Below, piece by piece: positions 1 to 6,516 of a stretch of 8,833 nt of DNA. The notes beneath the pieces are model-generated. The model had not been told where the DNA came from and searched no databases. It saw only the letters and a list, made by a program, of their open reading frames with translations. Origin of the DNA: an uncultured Clostridia bacterium (GTDB taxonomy: Bacteria > Bacillota > Clostridia > Peptostreptococcales > Anaerovoracaceae); contig CALIBC010000176.1 in NCBI GenBank assembly GCA_938045615.1, positions 1 to 8,833 on the forward strand, read 5' to 3'. Position numbers and translations under genes: made by a program. The number at the start of each line of letters is the position of its first letter. The first letter of the stretch is position 1.

Positions 1-7
1 TGAATTC

Positions 8-13
8 ACCTCC
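8..13 (-). promoter_or_regulatory. Ribosome binding site of a gene starting just left of the window
   Basis: On the minus strand this reads GGAGGT, followed by at least 7 nt (GAATTCA) before the window ends, so the start codon of a leftward gene should lie within a few bases outside. It is divergent from the cupin remnant at 145-413. In Firmicutes, small cupin genes are often divergent from a winged-helix regulator such as an HxlR-family protein, but the gene itself is not visible and this identity is a guess. Confidence 0.55.
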
Positions 14-29
14 AACTTTATGATAGCAC

Positions 30-47
30 ATACATTTTAAAGTGTAT
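30..47. promoter_or_regulatory. 18-bp near-palindrome, candidate operator in the left divergent region
   Basis: ATACATTTTAAAGTGTAT is a palindrome with a single mismatched pair (T opposite G). It lies between the leftward ribosome binding site and the cupin remnant, where an autoregulator of a divergent pair would bind. A looser AAGT/ACTT pair (40-43 and 66-69) lies next to it. No binding protein can be named from the sequence. Confidence 0.35.
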
Positions 48-73
48 AGTTATAAAAAGGTGCGTACTTGTTT

Positions 74-101
74 TTGCATGCGTAGATCAGCAAATTATAG
101 A
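74..101 (+). promoter_or_regulatory. Possible promoter of the cupin remnant
   Basis: TTGCAT (74-79) and TATAGA (96-101) are separated by 16 bp and lie 43 nt upstream of the ATG at 145. The match to a housekeeping sigma-70/SigA promoter is moderate and other placements are possible. An AGGAGG ribosome binding site follows at 131-136. Confidence 0.35.
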
Positions 102-144
102 TAAGCAATCGAAAATTGCAAATATAAATCAGGAGGTAACAAAC

Positions 145-413
145 ATGGCAAATTATGCAAAAACAAATATTTGGAACGAAGGCAGAGTAGAACTTCATGA
201 AACACTCTCATTAACAGGGGCTGAAATCAGCATCAATAAACTTCCTGTCGGAGCAAATGTTCCATTCATCCATTCCCACAAAAATAACGAAGAAATATAA
301 GGCATTATCGCAGGTAAAAGAAAGGCTATTATTGATGATGAAGAAATATCTGCATCCAGGTAAAAGAGAACTCGCTTGAAGGATTTACCATGGATGATGG
401 GGTTATTTACTAA
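145..413 (+). pseudogene. Decayed cupin-domain protein
   Basis: An intact AGGAGG (131-136) sits 8 nt before the ATG. The frame reads MANYAKTNIWNEGRVELHET and continues through the first cupin motif (a G, then HSH at codons 43-45, then NNEE). Codon 52 is TAA (298-300) where the family normally has Tyr (EEIYG), so a one-base change explains it. The same frame continues with GIIAGKRKAIIDDEEI. After about position 350 the reading shifts frame, and from 351 it reads CIQVKENSLEGFTMDDGVIY before a TAA at 411-413, which matches the family C-terminus as I recall it. The roughly 25-35 residues between, including the second cupin motif, are missing. The gene therefore has two independent lesions and cannot make a full cupin barrel. 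Intact relatives are small single-domain cupins of unknown substrate. It is convergent with the GtrA gene, and no terminator was seen in the 32-nt gap. Confidence 0.85.
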
Positions 414-445
414 ACTCCTTCGGGTGAAAATCTTGCTATTTTCTT

Positions 446-1036
446 CTATTCAGCCTTCCCCTCCGGGAAAATAATTTTAAACACAAAGAAAAAAATCACC
501 ATGGAAACTCCGCCTGTAATAATTGTCACAAGCATGTTATAGACTGCCGGTGCCACATATGCAGATGCAACCGGCATCCACAGATTATTAAATCCATTAC
601 AAATCAGTGAAATTACCACCCATGCAACAAAATACCAGATTGCCTGATATACAGGATTTCCACGGCTTTTAAAAGTAATATTTCTCTGAAGCGGAAAATT
701 GATACACTGTGCCAGAAATGACCCCAGTTCATAACTGATAAAATAGCCAAGTCCACCACCGATCAGTATATTCCCCGTTGCATCACGCAATACATTATAC
801 CCCAGCAGACTCCATGTAAATTTTACTCCAAACAGATTCATGGAAACCTTTGGCCACATAAATTCTGTACCGGCCAGACCAATTCCCAAAATCCCCGGTA
901 AAAATGTAAATACAAGATACTGGAATACTGTCACGCCCATGCTGAATATAACAAAATAGAATATCTGATAAAGCCATTTTGCAAAAGCAGAATGTTTCTC
1001 TTCAAAACATTTCCATATATTTTTTATATGATTCAT
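446..1036 (-). CDS. GtrA-family polytopic membrane protein (probable lipid-linked sugar translocation)
   Basis: A 196-residue hydrophobic protein with four predicted membrane segments (about 22-45, 87-105, 130-150 and 166-190). The segment NFPLQRNITF (113-122) before the third helix resembles the conserved core of GtrA/DPMS-type proteins, a family thought to move polyprenyl-phosphate-linked sugars across the membrane or to assist their glycosyltransferases. The 40-residue stretch between helices 1 and 2 is longer than in minimal members. I chose the ATG at 1036, not the GTG at 1042: GGAGGG (1045-1050) is 8 nt from the ATG but only 2 nt from the GTG, and the ATG makes an ATGA overlap with the stop of the upstream GH3 gene, indicating translational coupling. 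No glycosyltransferase lies beside it here, which is unusual for a GtrA. It is the last gene of the glycosidase operon. Family confidence is good; the transported sugar is unknown. Confidence 0.82.
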   Translation of the reverse strand: MNHIKNIWKCFEEKHSAFAKWLYQIFYFVIFSMGVTVFQYLVFTFLPGILGIGLAGTEFMWPKVSMNLFGVKFTWSLLGYNVLRDATGNILIGGGLGYFISYELGSFLAQCINFPLQRNITFKSRGNPVYQAIWYFVAWVVISLICNGFNNLWMPVASAYVAPAVYNMLVTIITGGVSMVIFFFVFKIIFPEGKAE

Positions 1037-3495
1037 CTGCACTTCCCTCCGGCTCCTTTTAATAATTTTTCATATTTCTTATTATTTCTTCTGTTTCTGA
1101 AATATCCGCCAACTACTTTTTTTACTCCAAGCATAAAGTGGCCATTCACAACATCGACAATTCCATATACCATTTCCATACTGACTGCCCCGCCGGTCAT
1201 CTTGGCAATCCCCCGAAACGGCATATTGTAAATAAAAAGAATATTCAGATCCGGCTTTCCCTGTGCCTCACTCTTCTTTTTCATTTTTGTAAGACATCTA
1301 TATATCAGTCTTGCAAGTCGGCTTTTTGCATAATACATCTGACAAATTGCATCATTGATTTCCAGATTTCCACTCCATCTTCCATTCGGTATCTCATGAC
1401 CAAGAAGTTCACGAAATTCCTCATCTGATATTTTCTGCACGATTCCTGTATAATAGTAAGGCATTTTTGCCGGATTGTACGGATACCCTTTACTATTTCC
1501 TGTTCTCTCAGTCATACCTGTTAAACGAATATCTGCAACACTGGCTCCTACCATAATCTGGTAAGTTCCTGTTTCTATTTCCCACTGTCCCGTTTTTATA
1601 TTCCAATAACGGAATGTCTTATCATCAAACGGAATCCTGAGCTGTCTGCTTTCTCCTACCTTTAGATAAACTTTTGCAAAACCTTTCAGTTCTTTTTCCG
1701 GTCGGAACACGATTGCATTAGGAAGTCCTACATACATCTGAACAACCTCAGCTCCGTCTCTGTCACCTGTATTGGTAACCGAAACTTTGATTCCATCCTC
1801 TTCTACGATAAGATCAGAATATGTAAATTCCGTATAAGAAAGTCCAAAACCAAATGGAAACTGCACCCGTACTTTTGAAGTATCATAATAGCGATATCCT
1901 ACATAAACACTCTCGCGGTATTCCGATGTTTTCTCATTACTTGGATAATATCGGAATGCCGGTGTCTGTTCATAAGATATGGGATATGTTTCTGCCAGTC
2001 TTCCTGATGGGTTCACCTTTCCGGTCAGAATATCCAATGTTGCAGAAGCGCCTGCCTGTCCATTCAGATAGCCATGCAAAATCGCTTTGCAGCATGTGTG
2101 CCATGGCATTTCTATCGCTGATCCGGCACTCAGTATTCCAATAACATTTTCATTCACCTTACTAATATCCTGCAGAAGATCGATCTGATCCTGCGGAATA
2201 CGCATATGGGTTCTGTCCAGTCCTTCTGATTCACTGATCTCATCAAGACCAAAGCAGAAAATTACAATATCCGCATTCATAGACAAATTTAATGCAAACT
2301 TTCTATCATTCTCATCTACATCTCCATTTCTATGATAGCCTCTTGTCATTCCCAAAATATTCAAATCATATTGTTGCAAAATCGATGACATATCTTCTAC
2401 TTTTGTTGGATTGACCATAGAAGATCCTGCCCCCTGATATCTGGGTGAAAAAGCAAAATCTCCAATAACAGCGATGGATTTTTTGGTATCCAGCGGAAGA
2501 ATCTGTTTTTCATTTTTCAGAAGAATCATGCTTTCTGCTGCTGCTTTCCTTGCCAGTTGATGATGTGCGTTTCTGTCAAAGTTTTTATCTGAAAGCTTCT
2601 TCCCTGATGTCAGTTCCATCACTGCATCCACCAGTTCTCCAACTCTTTCATCCAAATCCGCTTCCTTCAGCTTTCCATTTCGTACAGCAGCAATCACTTC
2701 TCTTGCAGAATCGTACCCACAGGACGGCATCTCCAGATTTGAGCCGGCAGCAACACCTTTCACATGGTCATTGCTTCCGCCCCAGTCTGTTACTACTATT
2801 CCATCAAATCCCCAGTCTTTGCGCAAGATGTCTGTCAAAAGATGTTTGTCCTCATTAGCGTAAATCCCATTAATCTGGTTGTAACTGCTCATGATTGCTT
2901 TTGCATGTCCTTCTTTAACAGCTATCTCAAAACCGGTCAGATATATTTCTCTTAATGTCCGTTCGTCAACAACTGCGTCTATTGCCATTCTCCGAAGTTC
3001 CTGACTGTTAACCGCCAGATGCTTCGGGCAGGCGTAAACGCCTTTACTCTGTATTCCACGAATATATGACGCTGCCATCTTCCCGGAAAGATATGGATCT
3101 TCTGAAAAATATTCAAAATTTCTTCCACATAATGGGCTTCTTTTAATATTTAATCCCGGACCAAGCAGGATATTTATATCCATACTTGCTGCTTCCTCTC
3201 CAAGAGCCTGTCCAATCTCTTCCCCCAGATCCTGATTCCAGCTGTTTGCAATCGTCGCTGCTGTTGGAAAACAAGTTGCATTCAAGGATGCATTCAGTCC
3301 CAGATGATCTCCTGCTCCTGCCTGTTTTCTGATCCCATGCGGTCCATCTGAAAGAAAGATGGACGGGATGGAAAATCTGTCAATCTCTCTGGTCTGCCAG
3401 ACAGTTTTCCCACTGAGGATCGCTGCCTTTTCTTCTATTGTCATCTTTTTAACCAATTTTTGCTGTTTCATAACTGTTTTCCATCCCACTTTCAT
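1033..3495 (-). CDS. Cytoplasmic glycoside hydrolase family 3 enzyme (probable beta-glucosidase) with C-terminal extension
   Basis: This 820-residue GH3 has the usual domain order. The N-terminal barrel (about 10-300) shows DGPHG (50-54), GRNFEYFSED (124-133), KHLAVN (158-163) and the nucleophile Asp237 in VVTDWGG. The alpha/beta sandwich (about 310-500) carries LLKNE and the probable acid/base Glu424 in SESEGLDRTH. An FnIII-like domain (about 560-660) contains VTNTGDRDGAEVVQMYVG. The enzyme should release non-reducing beta-linked sugars (glucose or a related sugar) by a retaining mechanism. The NagZ-type motif is absent. No signal peptide or transmembrane segment is seen, so it acts inside the cell. 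Residues about 661-820 extend past the FnIII domain and end in a basic, Gly-rich tail, a feature I recall in other Lachnospiraceae GH3 proteins. The ATG at 3495 follows the previous stop by 2 nt (TAAGGATG), suggesting coupling. An internal ATG at 3471 (Met9), with GGATGG upstream, is an alternative start close to where homologues begin. Exact substrate is not predictable. Confidence 0.93.
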   Translation of the reverse strand: MKVGWKTVMKQQKLVKKMTIEEKAAILSGKTVWQTREIDRFSIPSIFLSDGPHGIRKQAGAGDHLGLNASLNATCFPTAATIANSWNQDLGEEIGQALGEEAASMDINILLGPGLNIKRSPLCGRNFEYFSEDPYLSGKMAASYIRGIQSKGVYACPKHLAVNSQELRRMAIDAVVDERTLREIYLTGFEIAVKEGHAKAIMSSYNQINGIYANEDKHLLTDILRKDWGFDGIVVTDWGGSNDHVKGVAAGSNLEMPSCGYDSAREVIAAVRNGKLKEADLDERVGELVDAVMELTSGKKLSDKNFDRNAHHQLARKAAAESMILLKNEKQILPLDTKKSIAVIGDFAFSPRYQGAGSSMVNPTKVEDMSSILQQYDLNILGMTRGYHRNGDVDENDRKFALNLSMNADIVIFCFGLDEISESEGLDRTHMRIPQDQIDLLQDISKVNENVIGILSAGSAIEMPWHTCCKAILHGYLNGQAGASATLDILTGKVNPSGRLAETYPISYEQTPAFRYYPSNEKTSEYRESVYVGYRYYDTSKVRVQFPFGFGLSYTEFTYSDLIVEEDGIKVSVTNTGDRDGAEVVQMYVGLPNAIVFRPEKELKGFAKVYLKVGESRQLRIPFDDKTFRYWNIKTGQWEIETGTYQIMVGASVADIRLTGMTERTGNSKGYPYNPAKMPYYYTGIVQKISDEEFRELLGHEIPNGRWSGNLEINDAICQMYYAKSRLARLIYRCLTKMKKKSEAQGKPDLNILFIYNMPFRGIAKMTGGAVSMEMVYGIVDVVNGHFMLGVKKVVGGYFRNRRNNKKYEKLLKGAGGKCR

Positions 3496-3497
3496 CC

Positions 3498-6359
3498 TTA
3501 TTCAGAATTCTTTCTTTTCTTATATCCTCTGATTACCAGAACTTCCATTCCCGCCATCAAAAGTACTATTACAATGTCGATACCAATTCCTGCTTTTTTC
3601 CAGTTTTCCATACCTGTTTCTTCGTGTTCTCCATCATAAGCCCAGCTGCTTACAACTGTATACATGACATTTTTGCAGGCATTCCTCATCTGAAGTACAG
3701 ATGTTGGATGCTCCGGATTGGCTACATTGTTCTCTTCTCCGTTGAATGTGGACAACATTGCATCTACTCCATTCGCCAAAGCTGCATCTGCATTCATAAA
3801 TCCATGACCATTGTTTCGGAAGAAGTCTGTAAGCGCCATTCCCCTGAATCCCCATTCATCTCTGAGAACTGTATTCATAAGGTTACTGCTTTCTCCGGTC
3901 CATTTATCTCCAAGGAAACTCCAGGAAACCATAACCGCATTTGCGCCACCCTGTTTTACAGAAATTTCAAATGGTTTCAGATAGATTTCCCGGATTGCCT
4001 GCTCATTTGACCAGACACTTACCATCTTTGCATTTCCCTCATACAGAGCAAAATGTTTGATATAAGAATAAACTCCATATTTTCTTGCTCCTTCTACTGC
4101 TTTTGCTCCCATATTTCCTGCAAGAACTCCATCTTCTGAAAAGTATTCATAGTTTCTTGCTCCAAATGCGGTTCTATGAGTATTCATACCTGGTGCATAC
4201 CAACCCTCTGCACCCATTTCCCTGCTGATCTTGCCCATGCATTCCCCCCAGGTCTGTGCAAGTTCCTTATTCCATGTGGAAGCAACCACAACTTCAATTG
4301 GAAATCCAATAGAACCAACTCCTGTAAAGTTGTTATTAATTGCTGCTGGTCCATCGAAATCAAGTGTAGCCACTTTCCCCACAGAATCCATGGCTGCTGT
4401 CTGATAACCCGCCATCGCAACCATATTTGCCATTTCATCAACAGTTAGCTGATCCAGAAGTTTTTCCCAACGAGGATCGTCATAATCAGCATCACGCATA
4501 TCAGCTAATGTAAGTCCATTATCTGCTCCCGTAGTCGGCACTACATCCTCATCATTGAGGTATGTAGTCTTATCAAAGTTGCTGTTCAGATGATATTCAG
4601 AAACATATGGCTTACCCAGCTCTGCAGATGCCGGTGCTACTGTAGCCTCTTCATAATTTGCAAAATGATCTGCACGTGACAGATATGTCAAATCGCCTTT
4701 TGCATCTTCAAATACATTTGTTGCTGCAGTATCATCTGATGCTCTTTTATTTTCTCCCTCATATACTACATCAGCATCTACAGTATAAGTTTTCTGATCC
4801 AGCACAGTGTGTGAATCGCTGTTGATAGAGATCACATAATCGCCTTTTTCAAGAACATACGCTTTTGCATTATTCTCATCATAAGAGGCCATATCTTCTA
4901 TACTGAATGTAACTGTAACTATCTGAGATTTTCCCGGCTGAAGCAGATCTGTTTTTGCAAACTCGATCAGATTTGCGGAAGATTTCTCAATTCCGCCATT
5001 TGTATATGGCGGTTTATAGTACACTTCTACTACATCTTTTCCGGCAACATCTCCGGTGTTGGTTACTTCTACATCTACAGATATCTGTCCGTCTTTTTCC
5101 TCCGGTTCACCCATTTTCTGTTCAAATTCTGTGTAACTCAGACCATATCCAAATGGATACTGTACAGTCTTGTCGTAATCAATCGAACCTTCCTGTGCAG
5201 CTGTTTCATAGTACTTGTATCCTACATAAATGCCTTCCACATAATTCGTAAATGCCGGAGCATACACCTGTGCAGTTCCTGCGTTCATTCCTTCAACAGC
5301 CATATCTGCCAGATTTGTATACTCCGTTTTTTCTGCATTATTCCACCACGGCGCAGTCGTCATATCATAAATAAATGTATCCGGTGTTTTTCCGGAAGGA
5401 TTCACTTCACCGGAAAATACTTTTCCAAGTGCATTAAATCCAACATTTCCTGTTCCGGGGCACCATATAACAGATTTAATCTGAGGATATTCATCTACGA
5501 AACCAAGTTCAAACTGATTTGCTCCATTATAAATCACAATCACATTATCAAAGTTTGAGCAAACCATATCCACCATATCTCTCTCAGTTTGTGAAAGCTG
5601 TAAATAATGCTCTCCCTCAGGAAAATCATCATATTCATCTGAATTATTATCATATGCTGCTTTTCTTACATCCATAGGAATATCATTATGACCTTCACCT
5701 GCTTTTCTGGAAAGAACCACAACTGCTATATCAGAATACTCTTTCGCACCTTCAATAAGCTCATCACTGTAAGTATCTGCCGGTGGCTCCGGTAATGTCC
5801 AGCTCTGTTTCTGGATAGACATTTCCGGACTGTCCGCTCCATAATTGTTATAAAAATCAATCAGTTCCCGGTTAATAGAAAATCCGGCATTTTCAAGTCC
5901 CTGATTCAGACTGACAATATCATACAGATCATTAATTCCACCGGAACCAGCTCCTCCGTATGCAGGATTAATAGATTCCCAGCCAAAAATATTCAGTTTT
6001 TTCGTTTTATTTAAAGGAAGCAGGTTTTCATTTTTCAGAAGAACAATTCCGTCTTCCATTATCTCTTCTGCTACCCTCGCAGTTTCTTCATTTGTTTCAT
6101 CACTTAAAGTTCCATTTCCCGCTGCCAGTCCGATTAACGTAGCCATTGGTCCAAAACAGATCAAATTTACGCAGACAGCAACTGCAAGAACCATTGCAAT
6201 CGCAGCTTCACCTCTTATCAGAAATCTTTTGTCCCTGGACATTCTGCGGCAAGCGATCATAATTACGATTCCAATTACAAGTGCAGCAACAATACCGATA
6301 ATATACGGTTTACATAATTGCAATACCGCCAGAACATCTTCCATTTCAACACTGATCAT
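3498..6359 (-). CDS. Membrane-anchored GH3 with permuted domain order
   Basis: A 953-residue GH3 in which the sandwich domain comes first and the catalytic barrel last. Two N-terminal helices (about 17-37 and 51-79) flank a basic loop (RRMSRDKRFLIR). Next come the sandwich domain (about 95-330, with VLLKNENLLPL and the likely acid/base Glu222 in SRKAGEGHND), an FnIII-like domain (about 400-530), a linker rich in acidic and polar residues (about 530-630), and the barrel (about 615-905) with DFDGP (667-671), ARNYEYFSED (734-743), KHFALYEGN (768-776) and the nucleophile Asp845 in ALTDFF. A C-terminal helix (about 923-943) is followed by RGYKKRK. Charge pattern predicts N-terminus out, loop in, enzyme out, C-terminus in: an extracellular glycosidase held at both ends. 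Inverted domain order is known from rumen GH3 enzymes of Ruminococcus albus and Butyrivibrio fibrisolvens. TDFF instead of TDW, and EGN instead of NSQE after KHF, suggest altered substrate choice. AGGAGG (6369-6374) lies 9 nt before the ATG. First gene of its operon. Confidence 0.93.
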   Translation of the reverse strand: MISVEMEDVLAVLQLCKPYIIGIVAALVIGIVIMIACRRMSRDKRFLIRGEAAIAMVLAVAVCVNLICFGPMATLIGLAAGNGTLSDETNEETARVAEEIMEDGIVLLKNENLLPLNKTKKLNIFGWESINPAYGGAGSGGINDLYDIVSLNQGLENAGFSINRELIDFYNNYGADSPEMSIQKQSWTLPEPPADTYSDELIEGAKEYSDIAVVVLSRKAGEGHNDIPMDVRKAAYDNNSDEYDDFPEGEHYLQLSQTERDMVDMVCSNFDNVIVIYNGANQFELGFVDEYPQIKSVIWCPGTGNVGFNALGKVFSGEVNPSGKTPDTFIYDMTTAPWWNNAEKTEYTNLADMAVEGMNAGTAQVYAPAFTNYVEGIYVGYKYYETAAQEGSIDYDKTVQYPFGYGLSYTEFEQKMGEPEEKDGQISVDVEVTNTGDVAGKDVVEVYYKPPYTNGGIEKSSANLIEFAKTDLLQPGKSQIVTVTFSIEDMASYDENNAKAYVLEKGDYVISINSDSHTVLDQKTYTVDADVVYEGENKRASDDTAATNVFEDAKGDLTYLSRADHFANYEEATVAPASAELGKPYVSEYHLNSNFDKTTYLNDEDVVPTTGADNGLTLADMRDADYDDPRWEKLLDQLTVDEMANMVAMAGYQTAAMDSVGKVATLDFDGPAAINNNFTGVGSIGFPIEVVVASTWNKELAQTWGECMGKISREMGAEGWYAPGMNTHRTAFGARNYEYFSEDGVLAGNMGAKAVEGARKYGVYSYIKHFALYEGNAKMVSVWSNEQAIREIYLKPFEISVKQGGANAVMVSWSFLGDKWTGESSNLMNTVLRDEWGFRGMALTDFFRNNGHGFMNADAALANGVDAMLSTFNGEENNVANPEHPTSVLQMRNACKNVMYTVVSSWAYDGEHEETGMENWKKAGIGIDIVIVLLMAGMEVLVIRGYKKRKNSE

Positions 6360-6368
6360 TCTCTTTTT

Positions 6369-6374
6369 CCTCCT
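6369..6374 (-). promoter_or_regulatory. Ribosome binding site of the membrane GH3 gene
   Basis: AGGAGG on the minus strand, 9 nt from the ATG at 6359. It fixes the start of the permuted GH3 and is the strongest ribosome binding site of the glycosidase operon; the two downstream genes rely on 2-nt spacing or a 4-nt overlap. Confidence 0.8.
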
Positions 6375-6419
6375 TTGACTCTCTCTTAGCTGTTTCAGGT
6401 ATCACTCTCTGTTAGCGTT

Positions 6420-6448
6420 ACTATAGCATGATTATTATCTTGTGCCGT
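6420..6448 (-). promoter_or_regulatory. Promoter of the GH3-GH3-GtrA operon (weak -35, extended -10)
   Basis: The coding strand shows TGCTATAGT, an extended -10 with hexamer TATAGT at 6420-6425. At 17 bp spacing the -35 position (6443-6448) reads ACGGCA, a poor match to TTGACA. This is typical of a promoter that needs an activator. Transcription would begin near 6413, giving a leader of about 54 nt. The -35 position lies inside the inverted repeat at 6437-6462. Confidence 0.55.
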
Positions 6449-6481
6449 TTTTGGCACAAGATGTAACAAATGTGGCACAAA
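6437..6481 (-). promoter_or_regulatory. Candidate LytTR operator: 21-bp-spaced direct repeats plus inverted repeat
   Basis: On the coding strand TTGTGCCAC occupies 6473-6481 and TTGTGCCAA, preceded by C, begins 21 bp downstream (6452-6460), leaving a 12-bp spacer. Two 9-bp direct repeats separated by about 12 bp are the hallmark of LytTR-domain binding sites such as those of AgrA and ComE, although the base sequence here is not the AgrA consensus. The proximal repeat is also part of a perfect inverted repeat with arms ATCTTGTGCC and GGCACAAGAT (6437-6446 and 6453-6462) around a 6-nt centre, which covers the -35 position. Location and spacing suit activation by the response regulator encoded upstream. 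That pairing is inferred; another regulator binding the dyad is possible. Confidence 0.55.
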
Positions 6482-6485
6482 ACGC

Positions 6486-6516
6486 AAAAATTCCCAGAGC
6501 ATTAAATTACTCTGGG
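6486..6516 (-). terminator. Rho-independent terminator of the two-component operon, enclosing the kinase stop codon
   Basis: On the coding strand CCCAGAG (6510-6516) pairs with CTCTGGG (6493-6499) across a 10-nt loop, followed by AATTTTT (6486-6492). The kinase TAA at 6502-6504 lies in the loop, so the terminator stem contains the last sense codons. The U-tract is short, so some readthrough into the glycosidase operon is possible. The distal operator repeat begins 4 nt beyond the U-tract. Confidence 0.75.

Noticed and set aside
1037..1042. GTG at 1042 as the GtrA start
   Set aside because: Only 2 nt separate it from GGAGGG, whereas the ATG at 1036 has 8-nt spacing and an ATGA overlap with the upstream stop.
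992..1428. Plus-strand open frames opposite the GtrA and GH3 genes
   Set aside because: They lack ribosome binding sites and recognisable domains and lie antisense to well-supported genes. The same holds for other plus-strand frames at 1854-2955, 3624-4448, 4955-5251, 6616-6846 and 7827-8674.
1033..3495. NagZ-type beta-N-acetylglucosaminidase
   Set aside because: The NagZ KH(F/I)PG motif with its catalytic His loop is absent. KHLAVN and SEGLDR are of the beta-glucosidase/xylosidase type.
6437..6462. Perfect hairpin as a transcription terminator
   Set aside because: Neither strand has a U-tract after it, and it overlaps the promoter. A separate terminator at 6486-6516 already closes the kinase gene.
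6452..6487. TGGCAC sequences resembling the -24 element of sigma-54 promoters
   Set aside because: They read on the plus strand, against the gene direction, and neither has GC at the required 10-nt distance from GG. The direct and inverted repeat reading explains them better.
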